This document shows, piece after piece, positions 26,737 to 35,399 of a stretch of 64,000 nt of DNA. The notes beneath the pieces were generated by a model that saw only the letters and a list, made by a program, of their open reading frames with translations, was not told the DNA's origin and searched no databases. The stretch's first letter is position 1, and each line of letters starts with the position of its first letter. Location of the stretch: positions 23,200-87,199 of the forward strand of contig JBMOPE010000011.1 in the NCBI GenBank assembly GCA_049323755.1, read 5' to 3'. The position numbers and the translations under genes are program-made. This DNA comes from BRHc4a sp049323755. Its GTDB lineage: Bacteria > Bacillota > Desulfotomaculia > Desulfotomaculales > Desulfocucumaceae.

Positions 26737-26930
26737 CTAATTTTGAATACCTGACTCGCATAAGGTTGAGGTTCTAACTCAGGTGCTAATATATAATAGG
26801 TTTTGTGTCTTGGATATTAGCATATGTCAAAAATAATAGAATTTTCTAAAATATTTTTCGTCAAAGAGGAAATATAAGATAATTTGTAGAAAAAATAAAC
26901 TAGACGGTAAATGGAAGGAGGTAATGGAGA

Positions 26931-27599
26931 TTGACTTTGGCAAGCATTGATTTTCCAATTTTAGATGAAATAGAAAAAATGCTTCTGAGGGAAGCCGGAT
27001 TTACGGTACATTACCCCAAGAACCATATTATTTTTTCAGCAGGAGATTTTGCTGACAGGGTTTTTCTTTTAGAAAGCGGCTATGTTAAAATATACAGGCT
27101 ATCTCCCGACGGGAGGCGTGTTACTGTAGGCAGTATAAGGAGCCCCGGTGAAATGATGGGGCTTGCGGAAACCCTGTGGGGTGGTGAGCGCACATGCTTT
27201 GCAGGTGCCATAAACGATGTAAGCCTTGTAATTATCAGGAAGAATAAATTTGAAGAGCTTCTTGCCAGACATTCCGCCCTGGCGTTAAAAGTAGCAAAGC
27301 TTTTAGGAGCAAGGATGAGAGAAGCTGAGGGCATTATTCACGAGATGGTATGCTGGCAGGCCCCGGGCAGATTGGCCATGATGCTTCTTAAAATGGGTGA
27401 GCGCTGCGGGGAGGAGTCCAAAAAAGGTATTAGAATAAACCTTCAGCTTACCCACGAGGAGCTTGCCAACATGGTGGGCACTTCAAGACAGACGGTGACT
27501 TCCCTTTTAAATACCTTCAAGACGGAAAAGAGTATTGAGTACGAGGGGCGCGGAACTATATTTTTGAATCCTGACAAGCTAACCAAGTGGATAACCTGA
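26931..27599 (+). CDS. Crp/Fnr-family transcriptional regulator
   Basis: 222-residue regulator with an N-terminal cyclic-nucleotide-binding-like beta barrel (about 20-130; IIFSAGDFADRVFLLESGYV), a dimer helix and a C-terminal winged HTH (about 165-215; LTHEELANMVGTSRQTVTSLL). No N-terminal Cys set of the FNR type is seen, so oxygen sensing through an Fe-S cluster is unlikely. TTG start nine bases after AGGAGG. Located between the AOR/NMO genes and the Mo-enzyme module, either of which could be a target. Ended by a terminator. Confidence 0.9.
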   Translation: MTLASIDFPILDEIEKMLLREAGFTVHYPKNHIIFSAGDFADRVFLLESGYVKIYRLSPDGRRVTVGSIRSPGEMMGLAETLWGGERTCFAGAINDVSLVIIRKNKFEELLARHSALALKVAKLLGARMREAEGIIHEMVCWQAPGRLAMMLLKMGERCGEESKKGIRINLQLTHEELANMVGTSRQTVTSLLNTFKTEKSIEYEGRGTIFLNPDKLTKWIT

Positions 27600-27605
27600 T
27601 AAAAA

Positions 27606-27632
27606 GCGGGCCTTTTGGCCCGCATTATTTAT
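27606..27632 (+). terminator. Terminator after the Crp/Fnr gene
   Basis: GCGGGCC/GGCCCGC with TTTT loop, followed by ATTATTTAT. Confidence 0.8.
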
Positions 27633-27708
27633 GGCTCATTTGTCGGAATACAGACAACCGGGCTGTATAAAACGGCCACCTTGGGGATTAAAATTGGGGC
27701 CCTTTTAA

Positions 27709-27854
27709 AACCACAGAGAACACAGAGGACACAGAGGTTTTTAAGCCCTTCTTGAATGCTTTAAGCTTTTTAATAAAAGGGTAAACTCTTTGGTCTAAGA
27801 CTTGAGAGTAATGCCTCAGAGCAATTCTCTGTGATCTCTGTGGCCTCTGTGGTT
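27709..27854. repeat. Nonamer-armed inverted element N2
   Basis: Left arm AACCACAGAG-AACACAGAG-GACACAGAG (27709-27737), right arm of CTCTGTGAT/CTCTGTGGC units (27827-27854). Same 9-nt design as N1. Confidence 0.75.
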
Positions 27855-27901
27855 CATAAAAAAGACATTCATTATTGTACCACCATCAGAGCCAGGCAGA
27901 A

Positions 27902-27950
27902 AAATTCTGAATTCCTGACTTCTGAATTCCGACCGGGAAGCAGCGCTTAT
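27902..27950. repeat. Heptad element H7 (single arm)
   Basis: ATTCTGA-ATTCCTG-ACTTCTG-AATTCCG units followed by the end ACCGGGAAGCAGCGCTTATG, the reverse complement of the left end of H2/H3. Only one arm is seen; it borders the 3' end of the flavoprotein gene. Confidence 0.65.
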
Positions 27951-27957
27951 GAGCCGT

Positions 27958-30150
27958 CTATTTTATCTTGACTCCGTACGTGTTTCGGGACAGAACCCTG
28001 GGGGCGCAGTCGGGGCACGCTTTTGCCCGGTGATCCCTTCCGAAGTGCCCCTTTATATTATCTGTAACAAAATCAAGATGTCTTACAGTAGCGAATGTTT
28101 TTCCGCATACCTCGCAGATAACAAGCTCCAGGCGGCTCATTAGTGTTCCGCACATCCGGAGCTCCCGGAAGCCGTCGCTGTCTTCAAGGGAAATAGCCCC
28201 GGTAGGGCAGTTAACATAACAGGTGCCACAGCCTATACAGGTTTGCTCTGAGCGGCTGAAATCCGATTCGGGGCCTTCATCGGCGTCGATGTATCCAAGG
28301 CGTATGGCGTTTACCTTGATGTGTTTCCTGCAATTATCCACACATTTCCCGCAGGAGATGCATATGTCACAGCGCAGGCATCTTCTGGCCTCGGTCAGGG
28401 CGGCCTCCTGGCTGACTGTAAGGGTTATTTCCTCAAATGTATTTTTCCTGCCGGCCAGGTAGAGGCTATGGGGGTATACAAGGCTTGGGGTGGACTTCTG
28501 ATCCGCTGAGACCTGGAGGAGAACCTTGCTTCTTCTTTTGTTCCTATTTTCATCAACCAGAACGATCCTGTCCCTGAGGAATGCGTCAATTCCGGCTGCG
28601 GCCTTTTTACCCCCGGCTATGGCCATTATCACCGTGGCGGGCCCTGTAACCGAATCCCCTGCCGAGAATACCCCGGGCTGGGATGTTTCCATGGTGAGGG
28701 GATTTTTTACCACTATTCTTTTCTGGGCCACATCCACCAGTTGGACGTAGAGCTTTCCCTTAAGGTAAGTAAGCATAGGCTGCTGGCCGGTGGCAAAGAT
28801 TATCGAGTCAGCATCGATACTGTATTCCGAGTCCTTCACTGCAACGGGCTTGCGGCGGCCGCTTGCATCCGGGTCACTCAGTGCGTTTTTAATGCACTCA
28901 ATATACTTTACGTGACCGTCTTCTCCACCGACATTTATGGGTGAGACAAGGTAGTCTATTATTACACCTTCTCTTTCAGCGTCTTCTATCTCTTCTGTCA
29001 GTGCGGGCATTTCTTCCCTTGTTCGTCTGTAGACTATTCTTACCTCACTGGCCCCCAGTCGTAGCGACACCCTGGCCGCATCTATGGCTACGTTTCCGCC
29101 TCCAACCACCACCACTTTTTTCCCTTCCATATTAACCGATTCATCAAGTGGCTCCTGACCTTCAGAGTTGAGGAAGAGGTTAACCTTTCTGAGGAAGGTA
29201 ATTCCGTCGAAGACACCCTTGAATTTGTCAAGGTTTGCGATGGTGGGCTTTGAGCCTTCCCACGCCCCGGAACTTAAGAAGACTGCGGAGTATCCTTCTT
29301 TCTTTAGCGCCTCTATATCATAATTTCCTGAGATTGGGCTGTTAAGCTTAATCTCCACACCCATAGCCCTTATATAATCAATTTCTTCCCTGAGAACTTC
29401 CCTGGGCAGCCTGTACGGAGGTATTCCATAGGCAAGCATTCCTCCGGGGTGGGGCATTGCTTCATATATAGTCACCCCGTAGCCCCTCCTGGACAGAAAG
29501 TATGCGCATGATAGTCCTGCAGGACCGGATCCTATTACGGCCACCCTTTCACTGTACTTTCTCTCCGGGGGAGAAAGTGGTTTTTTTATACCCGAAATGT
29601 CGTACGCCAGCCGTTTTAGAGCGCAAATTGATATCGGCCTGTCAACCATGCTTCTCCGGCAAGCTTTTTCACAGGGGTGCTCACAAACCCTGCCAAGTGT
29701 TCCCGGCAGAGGGACATCCTCCCGTATTAGCTCCAGGGCCTCTTCGTGGAAACCCATTCCAACCAGGGCAATATAGTTGGGAATATCTATTCCGGCAGGG
29801 CAGGCCGCCTGACATGGGGCAATGACCAGTTGTGGGCACTGGGCCGAGGGACATACCCTTTTTTCTATATGCGCCGTAAAATCACCCATGTTTTCCCGCA
29901 GGATGGTGATTACTGCTTCGGCTACATCCCTTCCCCTATCGCAGCGGCAGTCGGCTATAACATCTCCGGCCAGAATACCGATTGTTTCAATTACATCCAT
30001 GTCACGGGGGGCTTCGCCTACCATCACGCTCTCCAGCATTTTCAGAATACTGGAGAATTTTCGGCGGCATACACTGCAGCATGCTTCCCCCTCAATGAAG
30101 GAAGTAATTATATCCTCAGTCTTTTTAACCATACAGGCGTTGTCCGCCAT
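27958..30150 (-). CDS. Multidomain NAD(P)-type iron-sulfur flavoprotein (NuoF-4Fe4S / GltD-like / ferredoxin fusion)
   Basis: 730 residues. In order: a NuoF-type 4Fe-4S domain (about 15-100; ACCSVCRRK and DCRCDRG); the GltD-like N-terminal cluster domain (about 105-175; CQAACPAGIDIP, CEHPCEKACRR); FAD fold (VAVIGSGPAGLSCAYFL, about 205); NAD(P) fold (VVVVGGGNVAIDAARVSL, about 350); a ferredoxin domain (CDICISCGKCVDNC; CIGCGTCYVNCPTGAI, about 600-665); and a C-terminal zinc-ribbon-like tail (CEVCGKTF...CPDC). Such proteins pass electrons between NAD(P)H and Fe-S partners. It is last in an operon behind the ferredoxin and molybdopterin subunits, so it should couple that enzyme to NAD(P)(H) or ferredoxin. 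GGGGTGG precedes the ATG. Confidence 0.88.
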   Translation of the reverse strand: MADNACMVKKTEDIITSFIEGEACCSVCRRKFSSILKMLESVMVGEAPRDMDVIETIGILAGDVIADCRCDRGRDVAEAVITILRENMGDFTAHIEKRVCPSAQCPQLVIAPCQAACPAGIDIPNYIALVGMGFHEEALELIREDVPLPGTLGRVCEHPCEKACRRSMVDRPISICALKRLAYDISGIKKPLSPPERKYSERVAVIGSGPAGLSCAYFLSRRGYGVTIYEAMPHPGGMLAYGIPPYRLPREVLREEIDYIRAMGVEIKLNSPISGNYDIEALKKEGYSAVFLSSGAWEGSKPTIANLDKFKGVFDGITFLRKVNLFLNSEGQEPLDESVNMEGKKVVVVGGGNVAIDAARVSLRLGASEVRIVYRRTREEMPALTEEIEDAEREGVIIDYLVSPINVGGEDGHVKYIECIKNALSDPDASGRRKPVAVKDSEYSIDADSIIFATGQQPMLTYLKGKLYVQLVDVAQKRIVVKNPLTMETSQPGVFSAGDSVTGPATVIMAIAGGKKAAAGIDAFLRDRIVLVDENRNKRRSKVLLQVSADQKSTPSLVYPHSLYLAGRKNTFEEITLTVSQEAALTEARRCLRCDICISCGKCVDNCRKHIKVNAIRLGYIDADEGPESDFSRSEQTCIGCGTCYVNCPTGAISLEDSDGFRELRMCGTLMSRLELVICEVCGKTFATVRHLDFVTDNIKGHFGRDHRAKACPDCAPRVLSRNTYGVKIK

Positions 30151-30164
30151 CTATTTCCACCCCG

Positions 30165-30677
30165 TTACTTTATGCTTTTTCCTGAAAAAATCTCTCTGGC
30201 AAATCTTTGCCGCTTTGTGTCCGGCACATTGTCCGCCGATCCAAACAAAAGACAGTTGGTCGGGCAGGCAGTGACACACGCCGGTTTGAGTCCCTCGTCC
30301 ATACGGTCCTTGCAATAGTCGCACTTTACCGCGATCCCCTTTTTGGAATCCCACTGGGGCGCACTCCATGGGCAGGCTATCATACAGCTCTTGCAGCCCA
30401 CGCACAGATCCTCGTCAATGTAAATAATACCGTCACCGGGCCGCTTCGTTATAGCGCCGCTGGGGCATGCCGCCAGGCACCAGGGCTTTTCGCAGTGGAA
30501 GCAGGACATGAAGGCAAAGGTTGCCTTCGGCCGGCCGTCTATATTAAAGGGGCCAACCTCCACTATTTGATTGGGTTTGGGCCCGACGCCCAGACCCTTG
30601 TTTATCTTGCACTGCACCTGGCAGGCTCGGCAGGATATACACTTTTTATCATCATGAAAAAGGTAGTAATGACTCAT
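30165..30677 (-). CDS. Four-cluster ferredoxin-type electron-transfer subunit (DmsB/HybA-like)
   Basis: 170-residue protein with four Cys clusters: CISCRACQVQC, CFHCEKPWCLAACP, CVGCKSCMIACP, and a last group split between CDYC and CVTACPTNC. This is the beta-subunit pattern of DMSO-reductase-family enzymes, which wires the catalytic subunit to its partner. No signal peptide, so it acts in the cytoplasm. TAGGAGGG precedes the ATG. It lies between the catalytic subunit gene (upstream) and the flavoprotein gene (15 bases downstream). Confidence 0.92.
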   Translation of the reverse strand: MSHYYLFHDDKKCISCRACQVQCKINKGLGVGPKPNQIVEVGPFNIDGRPKATFAFMSCFHCEKPWCLAACPSGAITKRPGDGIIYIDEDLCVGCKSCMIACPWSAPQWDSKKGIAVKCDYCKDRMDEGLKPACVTACPTNCLLFGSADNVPDTKRQRFAREIFSGKSIK

Positions 30678-30724
30678 TGTTAACCCTCCTAGATAGAATT
30701 AAGGTACTGGTGCCAAAAGCCAGT

Positions 30725-32806
30725 CTACGCCGGCTTTACGGTTACATGAACATGCTGTAAGGCCGGGCTTCCTCCAACCATGTCAGTAATATTTTCCTGC
30801 AGCATGGTGTCGCTGGCGCCCTTGTTGTAGCACCTTGTTTGTACCGGCACCTTGCGGCCGAAGCCATGCAATAAGAAAACGGCTTCGGGGTGGATTAAGT
30901 CAGTCACGTAAGCGCGAATTTTTTCAGTGCCCCGGGAGGATGTGACCAGAACTTCCTGTCCGTCCTTTATTCCCAGTTTTTTCGCCTCGGACTTGTTAAT
31001 CCACAGCAGGTTTTCAGATACCAGTTCATTTAAGTGAGGGTTGTTTTGCGTGGAAACATGGGTATGGGCCACGTTACGGCCTATGAGCAGGCGGAAAGAG
31101 CCTTCCTCAGGCGGTGAAACCGGCTCATAGGGAGGGAATGACGGTATTCCGCTGTTTTCAAACAGGCTGGAAACAAATTCAAGTTTCCCTGAGGGAGTTT
31201 TAAACTTAATCCCATCTTTTCTGTCCCAGTAGATGGGGTCCTTGCTCAGGCTTACCACGCCTTTGGCCTCAAAGTCCTTGATGGAGATACCTGTTCCCTC
31301 AAGCTGGTAGGCCCAGAGATCTTCCAGGGAGTTATACGGGAAATAGTGTCCAATGTCAAGTCTGTCAGCCAGGAGTTTCATGATTTCCCACCCGGGCTTG
31401 GTGTCATACCTGGGTGTAACGGCAGGATTCCTTATAACAAGACTGGGCTTTAATCCGTTGGCCTCCTGAATGGAATCCCCTCTTTCCAGGTATATGGACT
31501 CGGGCAGTATAACATCGGCCAGCCAGGCTGTTTCACTGAACTGTATGTCTATGGCCACCAGGAGGTCCAGCTTGCTGAAAGCCTTTTTATTATTTTCATA
31601 GTCGGGTATGGAAAGCATCGGGTCATGCCGCCATACCAGCATAGCCTTTACAGGATACGGGTCCTCGGACAGTATCACATTGGGAAGCATTTGAACAACC
31701 CCGTGGGCAGGGTCCGGGGTGGGGAATCTGGGTGTGCCCACGCCGTCACACCTCTCGTCCGACACCTTGGGAAGATCCTGTTCCACCAGCTTTCTGAGCG
31801 GCTTTTTGCCGGCGTCTTTGGCTCCCTTTTTGAAGAACAGTCCTCCGGGGGCCTCGATATTCCCCATCAGGGCGTTTAGTATAATGAGGGATCTTCTGAA
31901 GTATACTTCGTTCAAGTAGTGGGAGCAGCGGTAGCCGTAGTGGAAAATAACCGAGGGCTTTGCCTCGCTTGCCTCCCGGGCAAGGTTTATAATCTCCTGC
32001 GCCGGTATTCCGGTTTCCTGCTCCGCCCACTTTGGAGTGTAGGTCTCCACAAAGCTCTGGAGCTTCTTAAAGCCCTCGACCCACCTGTTGACAAATTCCT
32101 TGTCATAAAGACCTTCCTTAATAATTACGTTTATGAGGGCATAGTTGAGAGCAAGGTCAGTCCCCGGCCGTATCATCATGTATTTATGAGCCTTGGTGGC
32201 TGTGACGGTTATTCTGGGATCTATATAGGTGAGCTTTGTTCCGCTGTCCAGCCCCTGAATAAGCTGTTTGACGGCTTTGAGCTCAATGGATTCAAAATAA
32301 TTGCGCCCGTAGAGTATTATGTGTTTTGCCTTGCCCAGGTCCACGCCGGCGCTTCCATCGGCGTATCCCGTCAGAGACCTGAAAGCCGTATTGAGAGAGC
32401 CCTTGCAGCAGGAGTCATGGGTAAAGTAGTTGGGAGAGCCTATGGCTTTCATAAAAGTTTTACTTATATGTGAATTAAGGTGGGCCCTCTCGGTCATAGC
32501 AATGCTGCGGCCACCATTTTTTTCCTTAATCTCCCTGAGTTTCTCGGCCACATAATCGAGGGCCTCTTCCCAGGTGGCCTCCCTCCACTGTCCGGAGCCC
32601 CTGGGGCCGGTCCTGATTAATGGGCTCTTAATCCTCTCATCATCGTTTAAAAGGCTTACCCCGGCAGCCCCTTTGGGGCAAATGCTTCCTTCAATACCCG
32701 CTACATGGGGGTTCCCTTCAATAAGCTTTACATCATCATTCTTTACCATAACCTTGATGGGGCACCTTACAGTACACATTAAGCACATACTATAAACGTG
32801 TTGCAT
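30725..32806 (-). CDS. Molybdopterin (bis-MGD) oxidoreductase catalytic subunit, cytoplasmic
   Basis: 693-residue DMSO-reductase-superfamily protein. The N-terminal [4Fe-4S] site reads CLMCTVRCPIKV with CPKG further on. The Mo/W-ligand region is HDSCCKGSLN, suggesting a Cys ligand, as in thiosulfate/polysulfide reductases (PhsA/PsrA). The pterin domains include YIDPRITVTATKAHKYMMIRPG (shown here in part as DPRITVTATKAH) and the C-terminal cap with RNVAHTHVSTQNN. No Tat signal. ATG at 32806 is chosen, nine bases after GGGGAGG. First gene of the three-gene module. Substrate unknown: sulfur-compound, arsenate or other oxyanion reduction are all possible. Confidence 0.88.
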   Translation of the reverse strand: MQHVYSMCLMCTVRCPIKVMVKNDDVKLIEGNPHVAGIEGSICPKGAAGVSLLNDDERIKSPLIRTGPRGSGQWREATWEEALDYVAEKLREIKEKNGGRSIAMTERAHLNSHISKTFMKAIGSPNYFTHDSCCKGSLNTAFRSLTGYADGSAGVDLGKAKHIILYGRNYFESIELKAVKQLIQGLDSGTKLTYIDPRITVTATKAHKYMMIRPGTDLALNYALINVIIKEGLYDKEFVNRWVEGFKKLQSFVETYTPKWAEQETGIPAQEIINLAREASEAKPSVIFHYGYRCSHYLNEVYFRRSLIILNALMGNIEAPGGLFFKKGAKDAGKKPLRKLVEQDLPKVSDERCDGVGTPRFPTPDPAHGVVQMLPNVILSEDPYPVKAMLVWRHDPMLSIPDYENNKKAFSKLDLLVAIDIQFSETAWLADVILPESIYLERGDSIQEANGLKPSLVIRNPAVTPRYDTKPGWEIMKLLADRLDIGHYFPYNSLEDLWAYQLEGTGISIKDFEAKGVVSLSKDPIYWDRKDGIKFKTPSGKLEFVSSLFENSGIPSFPPYEPVSPPEEGSFRLLIGRNVAHTHVSTQNNPHLNELVSENLLWINKSEAKKLGIKDGQEVLVTSSRGTEKIRAYVTDLIHPEAVFLLHGFGRKVPVQTRCYNKGASDTMLQENITDMVGGSPALQHVHVTVKPA

Positions 32807-32812
32807 CAACAA

Positions 32813-33271
32813 AAACCTCCCCTTAGTACTAAGTCAGTCCCTATGTTTTCCCGTATCACGGGTAAATTTATAAAATATCAATCAGGATGAGTTAATTGAA
32901 TCCAAGTCCTGCTACCCCTTTCATAAGAAATTATAATTGTATAAATAACTATCTATTATACAAAATATCAGATAAGGGAAATGGGTAATGTCGCCGCAGT
33001 GACAAAAAAAATGTCTTCTTCTTGACAGTGTGACTGTGTATATATTTTTCAGGCTTCATAGAAAAGGCTTTGCTACTGTATTCGTGGCGGTGACAATTTT
33101 CAGCTGTTTTAAAAAACTGCTGCTTAAAAAATAATGATTTTTCACTACATATTTGTTTTGAAGCTGACATATATAAGTCGCCCTCAGGACTTAAAAATGT
33201 TACTATTTTTGGTATTCTCAAGAATAAAAGGTTCTTTACCGGGGGTGTAGGTTATAAAGGAAGCGGAAGAA
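32813..33271. other. Divergent intergenic region, Mo-module / Crp-like gene
   Basis: About 460 bases with no credible gene: a 90-residue minus-strand frame (32949-33221) lacks a ribosome site and protein character. The minus-strand leader holds a small CCGTGATACGG hairpin near 32850. Promoters for both directions must lie here but no convincing hexamer pair was found. Confidence 0.4.
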
Positions 33272-33784
33272 ATGACAGGTGCAGGATCTATAAAAGGCCA
33301 GGGGGGCCCTGTTTTTAGGGAGCGGGTATTAAGGGAGTATGAAAGGGAGTTCCTTCGGGATATAGGCAGAAGGGTTGAGTATAAAAAAGGCCGGATTTTA
33401 TTTAGGGCGGGAGAATCCGCAGGGAAGATATTCCTTGTTGAGAACGGCCAGGTAGGTGTTGGCCGGATTAGTGGGGATGAGCTCAATATGTCTGTGGAAA
33501 GGCTCAGAAGGCCCGGGGAGCTGGTTGGATTATGTGCTTTTTTTTGTAGTGACAGAAGTTGTGACGCGCAGGCCCTCAGTGATGTTACAGTTTTATCGGT
33601 TGACAGAGATGATTTTCAGGAGCTGCTTAACAGCGATCCTTTTTTTCTAAAAAGTATTATGAGCATACTGCATGAAAGGGCTGAAAGCTGTGGGTCTGCA
33701 GAGGATGGCATTGGCTATGCGGAGAAATCCTGCACAGGAGCCCGGAAGTTTTCCCGGGATAATTGTCAAACAGACGACAGGTGA
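33272..33784 (+). CDS. Crp-like cyclic-nucleotide-binding-domain protein without HTH
   Basis: 170 residues. Residues about 25-135 form a Crp/Fnr-type sensor barrel (KKGRILFRAGESAGKIFLVENG; RRPGELVGLCAFF). The dimer helix begins (FFLKSIMSILHERAE) but then the protein ends in a polar tail with no helix-turn-helix, about 50 residues short of a Crp protein. A terminator follows 32 bases later, so no displaced HTH is encoded next to it. Four Cys in the second half are notable. It faces away from the Mo-enzyme module. It may be a decayed regulator or a DNA-binding-free sensor. Confidence 0.75.
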   Translation: MTGAGSIKGQGGPVFRERVLREYEREFLRDIGRRVEYKKGRILFRAGESAGKIFLVENGQVGVGRISGDELNMSVERLRRPGELVGLCAFFCSDRSCDAQALSDVTVLSVDRDDFQELLNSDPFFLKSIMSILHERAESCGSAEDGIGYAEKSCTGARKFSRDNCQTDDR

Positions 33785-33816
33785 TTGTCATTAATATGAC
33801 AAAGCTAAAGTCTTGC

Positions 33817-33843
33817 GGCTGACATTGGTCAGCCCTTTTTTTT
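33817..33843 (+). terminator. Terminator after the Crp-like gene
   Basis: GGCTGAC/GTCAGCC with ATTG loop followed by eight T. Confidence 0.92.
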
Positions 33844-34125
33844 GGTAGGGTATGAATGTAGGGGTTTGTTTAAGCATAACAGGCGGAAAGGAGGGTATTC
33901 TAAAACCTTATTAGCGGAAAAACAGTATACACCGACATATTTTTTGTGCTATTTTGGGGAAAAGGACTGGTTATCTGATTTTAAGCAGGTTTTCAGAATG
34001 TCTTCCCATTACCATGTTATACTGCCAAGGCAGTTAAGCAAATCCGGAAAGAAAGAGGTGTCAATCCCGGCGGGGAAGACTAATCCCATATATAATGGGT
34101 AAGAGAGTTATGCCGGGGATAAAAT
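33844..34125. other. Intergenic region before the second TauE-like gene
   Basis: An 86-residue frame (33842-34102) is open but starts on a TTG inside the terminator T-run and has no ribosome site, so it is not called. A strong AAAGGAGGG at about 33888 is not followed by a start codon at normal distance. Confidence 0.4.
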
Positions 34126-35319
34126 TTGTTTAATAAAAACAGGTTGTATAAGGCTTCATTAATTATTTTGGTAGTACTTCTGGCAGGGCTGGTATTTGGA
34201 ACAATGGTTTCCGGTGCTCAGACTGTGGGTAATGACCTGGGACTGGGAGGAAAGCTGGGGGCCGCCATCGCCAAGGCTCCGGTCGGAACCGGTGCCGGAC
34301 AGGTTGATCTCAACGCTCCCAAGGGATTCCTGGGTATCCCCGGGGCGCCTAAAATCAGCCCGGTTGTTGCATTCCTCTGGGCTGTATGGGTAGGCTGGAT
34401 TTTTACCACGGTCGGAGCTTTCGGCGGAATTATGGCCGGTGTGGGACACATGACTGTATTTGGCCTTGGCGATTATACCAAGGGCTTTAAAAAGACTGCT
34501 CCTGAATTCAATAAGGTTATGACCGATTCACTTCGGATGGCCAACCAGTGGCTGGTGGGCCTCTCATCGGCGATTAGCGTTCTTACCTATCTCCGTTCAA
34601 AGCGCCTTGCCTGGCCGCTGGGTCTGGCTCTTGGCTTTGGATCACTTTTGGGAGCTTATTTCATCCCCTTACTTACCGGGGGTAAAATTTCCTTTAGCGC
34701 GTACCAGGGCTGGTTTGGCGTAGCTGTATTCGTAGTTGGCGGATTCCTCCTGTATGAAACCACCCCCAGGGGCCAGGAAGGTAAAAAGGCTGCCAAGGCT
34801 GCTGCCCAGGCCTTTGAGAAGAGCGTTAAGGAAAAGGGAAGCAGTGAAGATACCGGCGCCGAGGGAATTAAGGTTACCAAGTGGGGCATTGGCAGGATTG
34901 AGTTCTCCTTCTTCGGAGTGGAGTTTGGTTTTAATCCGATCATGGCCTTTATCGGCGGCCTTTTAATAGCTGCAATATCCTCCTTCCTGGGAGTGGGCGG
35001 AGGCTTCCTGTATGTGCCTTACCTTACCAGCCTCGTGGGTCTTCCCATGTTTGTTGTGGCTGGCACCTCGGCTCTGGCGGTTTTGATAAGCATGATTACC
35101 AGTATTATGTCTTACCTCACCAATACCGGGGCTGCTGTGGACTGGGCGCTCATTGGCGTTGAGCTTATAGGTGTTTTTATCGGCTCAATGATCGGCCCCC
35201 GCACTCAGAAGTACATCCCTGACATCTGGCTTAAGAGAATTTTCGTAGTACTGGCCCTGTATGTGGGTCTTGGCTACTTCAGCAAGGGCTTCTTTGGCCA
35301 GGCCTGGGTTCCGATGTAA
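34126..35319 (+). CDS. TauE/SafE family sulfite exporter-like permease, long form
   Basis: 397-residue membrane protein. An N-terminal hydrophobic helix (about 10-30) is followed by a long loop (about 33-78), then the family core in two halves; the second has the hallmark FLGVGGGFLYVPYLTSLVG and AGTSALAVLISMITSIMSY. A charged, Ala/Lys-rich cytoplasmic loop (about 210-255) separates the halves. TTG start with GGGGA upstream. The long N-terminal extension and central loop are the form often met in sulfate-reducing bacteria. Followed by a membrane protein that is probably cotranscribed. Confidence 0.85.
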   Translation: MFNKNRLYKASLIILVVLLAGLVFGTMVSGAQTVGNDLGLGGKLGAAIAKAPVGTGAGQVDLNAPKGFLGIPGAPKISPVVAFLWAVWVGWIFTTVGAFGGIMAGVGHMTVFGLGDYTKGFKKTAPEFNKVMTDSLRMANQWLVGLSSAISVLTYLRSKRLAWPLGLALGFGSLLGAYFIPLLTGGKISFSAYQGWFGVAVFVVGGFLLYETTPRGQEGKKAAKAAAQAFEKSVKEKGSSEDTGAEGIKVTKWGIGRIEFSFFGVEFGFNPIMAFIGGLLIAAISSFLGVGGGFLYVPYLTSLVGLPMFVVAGTSALAVLISMITSIMSYLTNTGAAVDWALIGVELIGVFIGSMIGPRTQKYIPDIWLKRIFVVLALYVGLGYFSKGFFGQAWVPM

Positions 35320-35399
35320 GAAAGACTTATTTCAAAAGTCCGGTGCCGGAGAAGCATTTTATCCGGCACCGGGCCAATGCTTTCAGGGAGGTGTAAGGT

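Noticed and set aside
32806..33000. Moco/Tuco riboswitch upstream of the molybdopterin gene
   Set aside because: The leader does not show the conserved elements I know for that riboswitch; only a short hairpin is present.
32949..33221. 90-residue minus-strand frame
   Set aside because: No ribosome site and biased to repeats of Lys, Phe and Ser; sits in a promoter region.
33842..34102. 86-residue plus-strand frame
   Set aside because: The start lies in the T-run of a terminator and there is no ribosome site.
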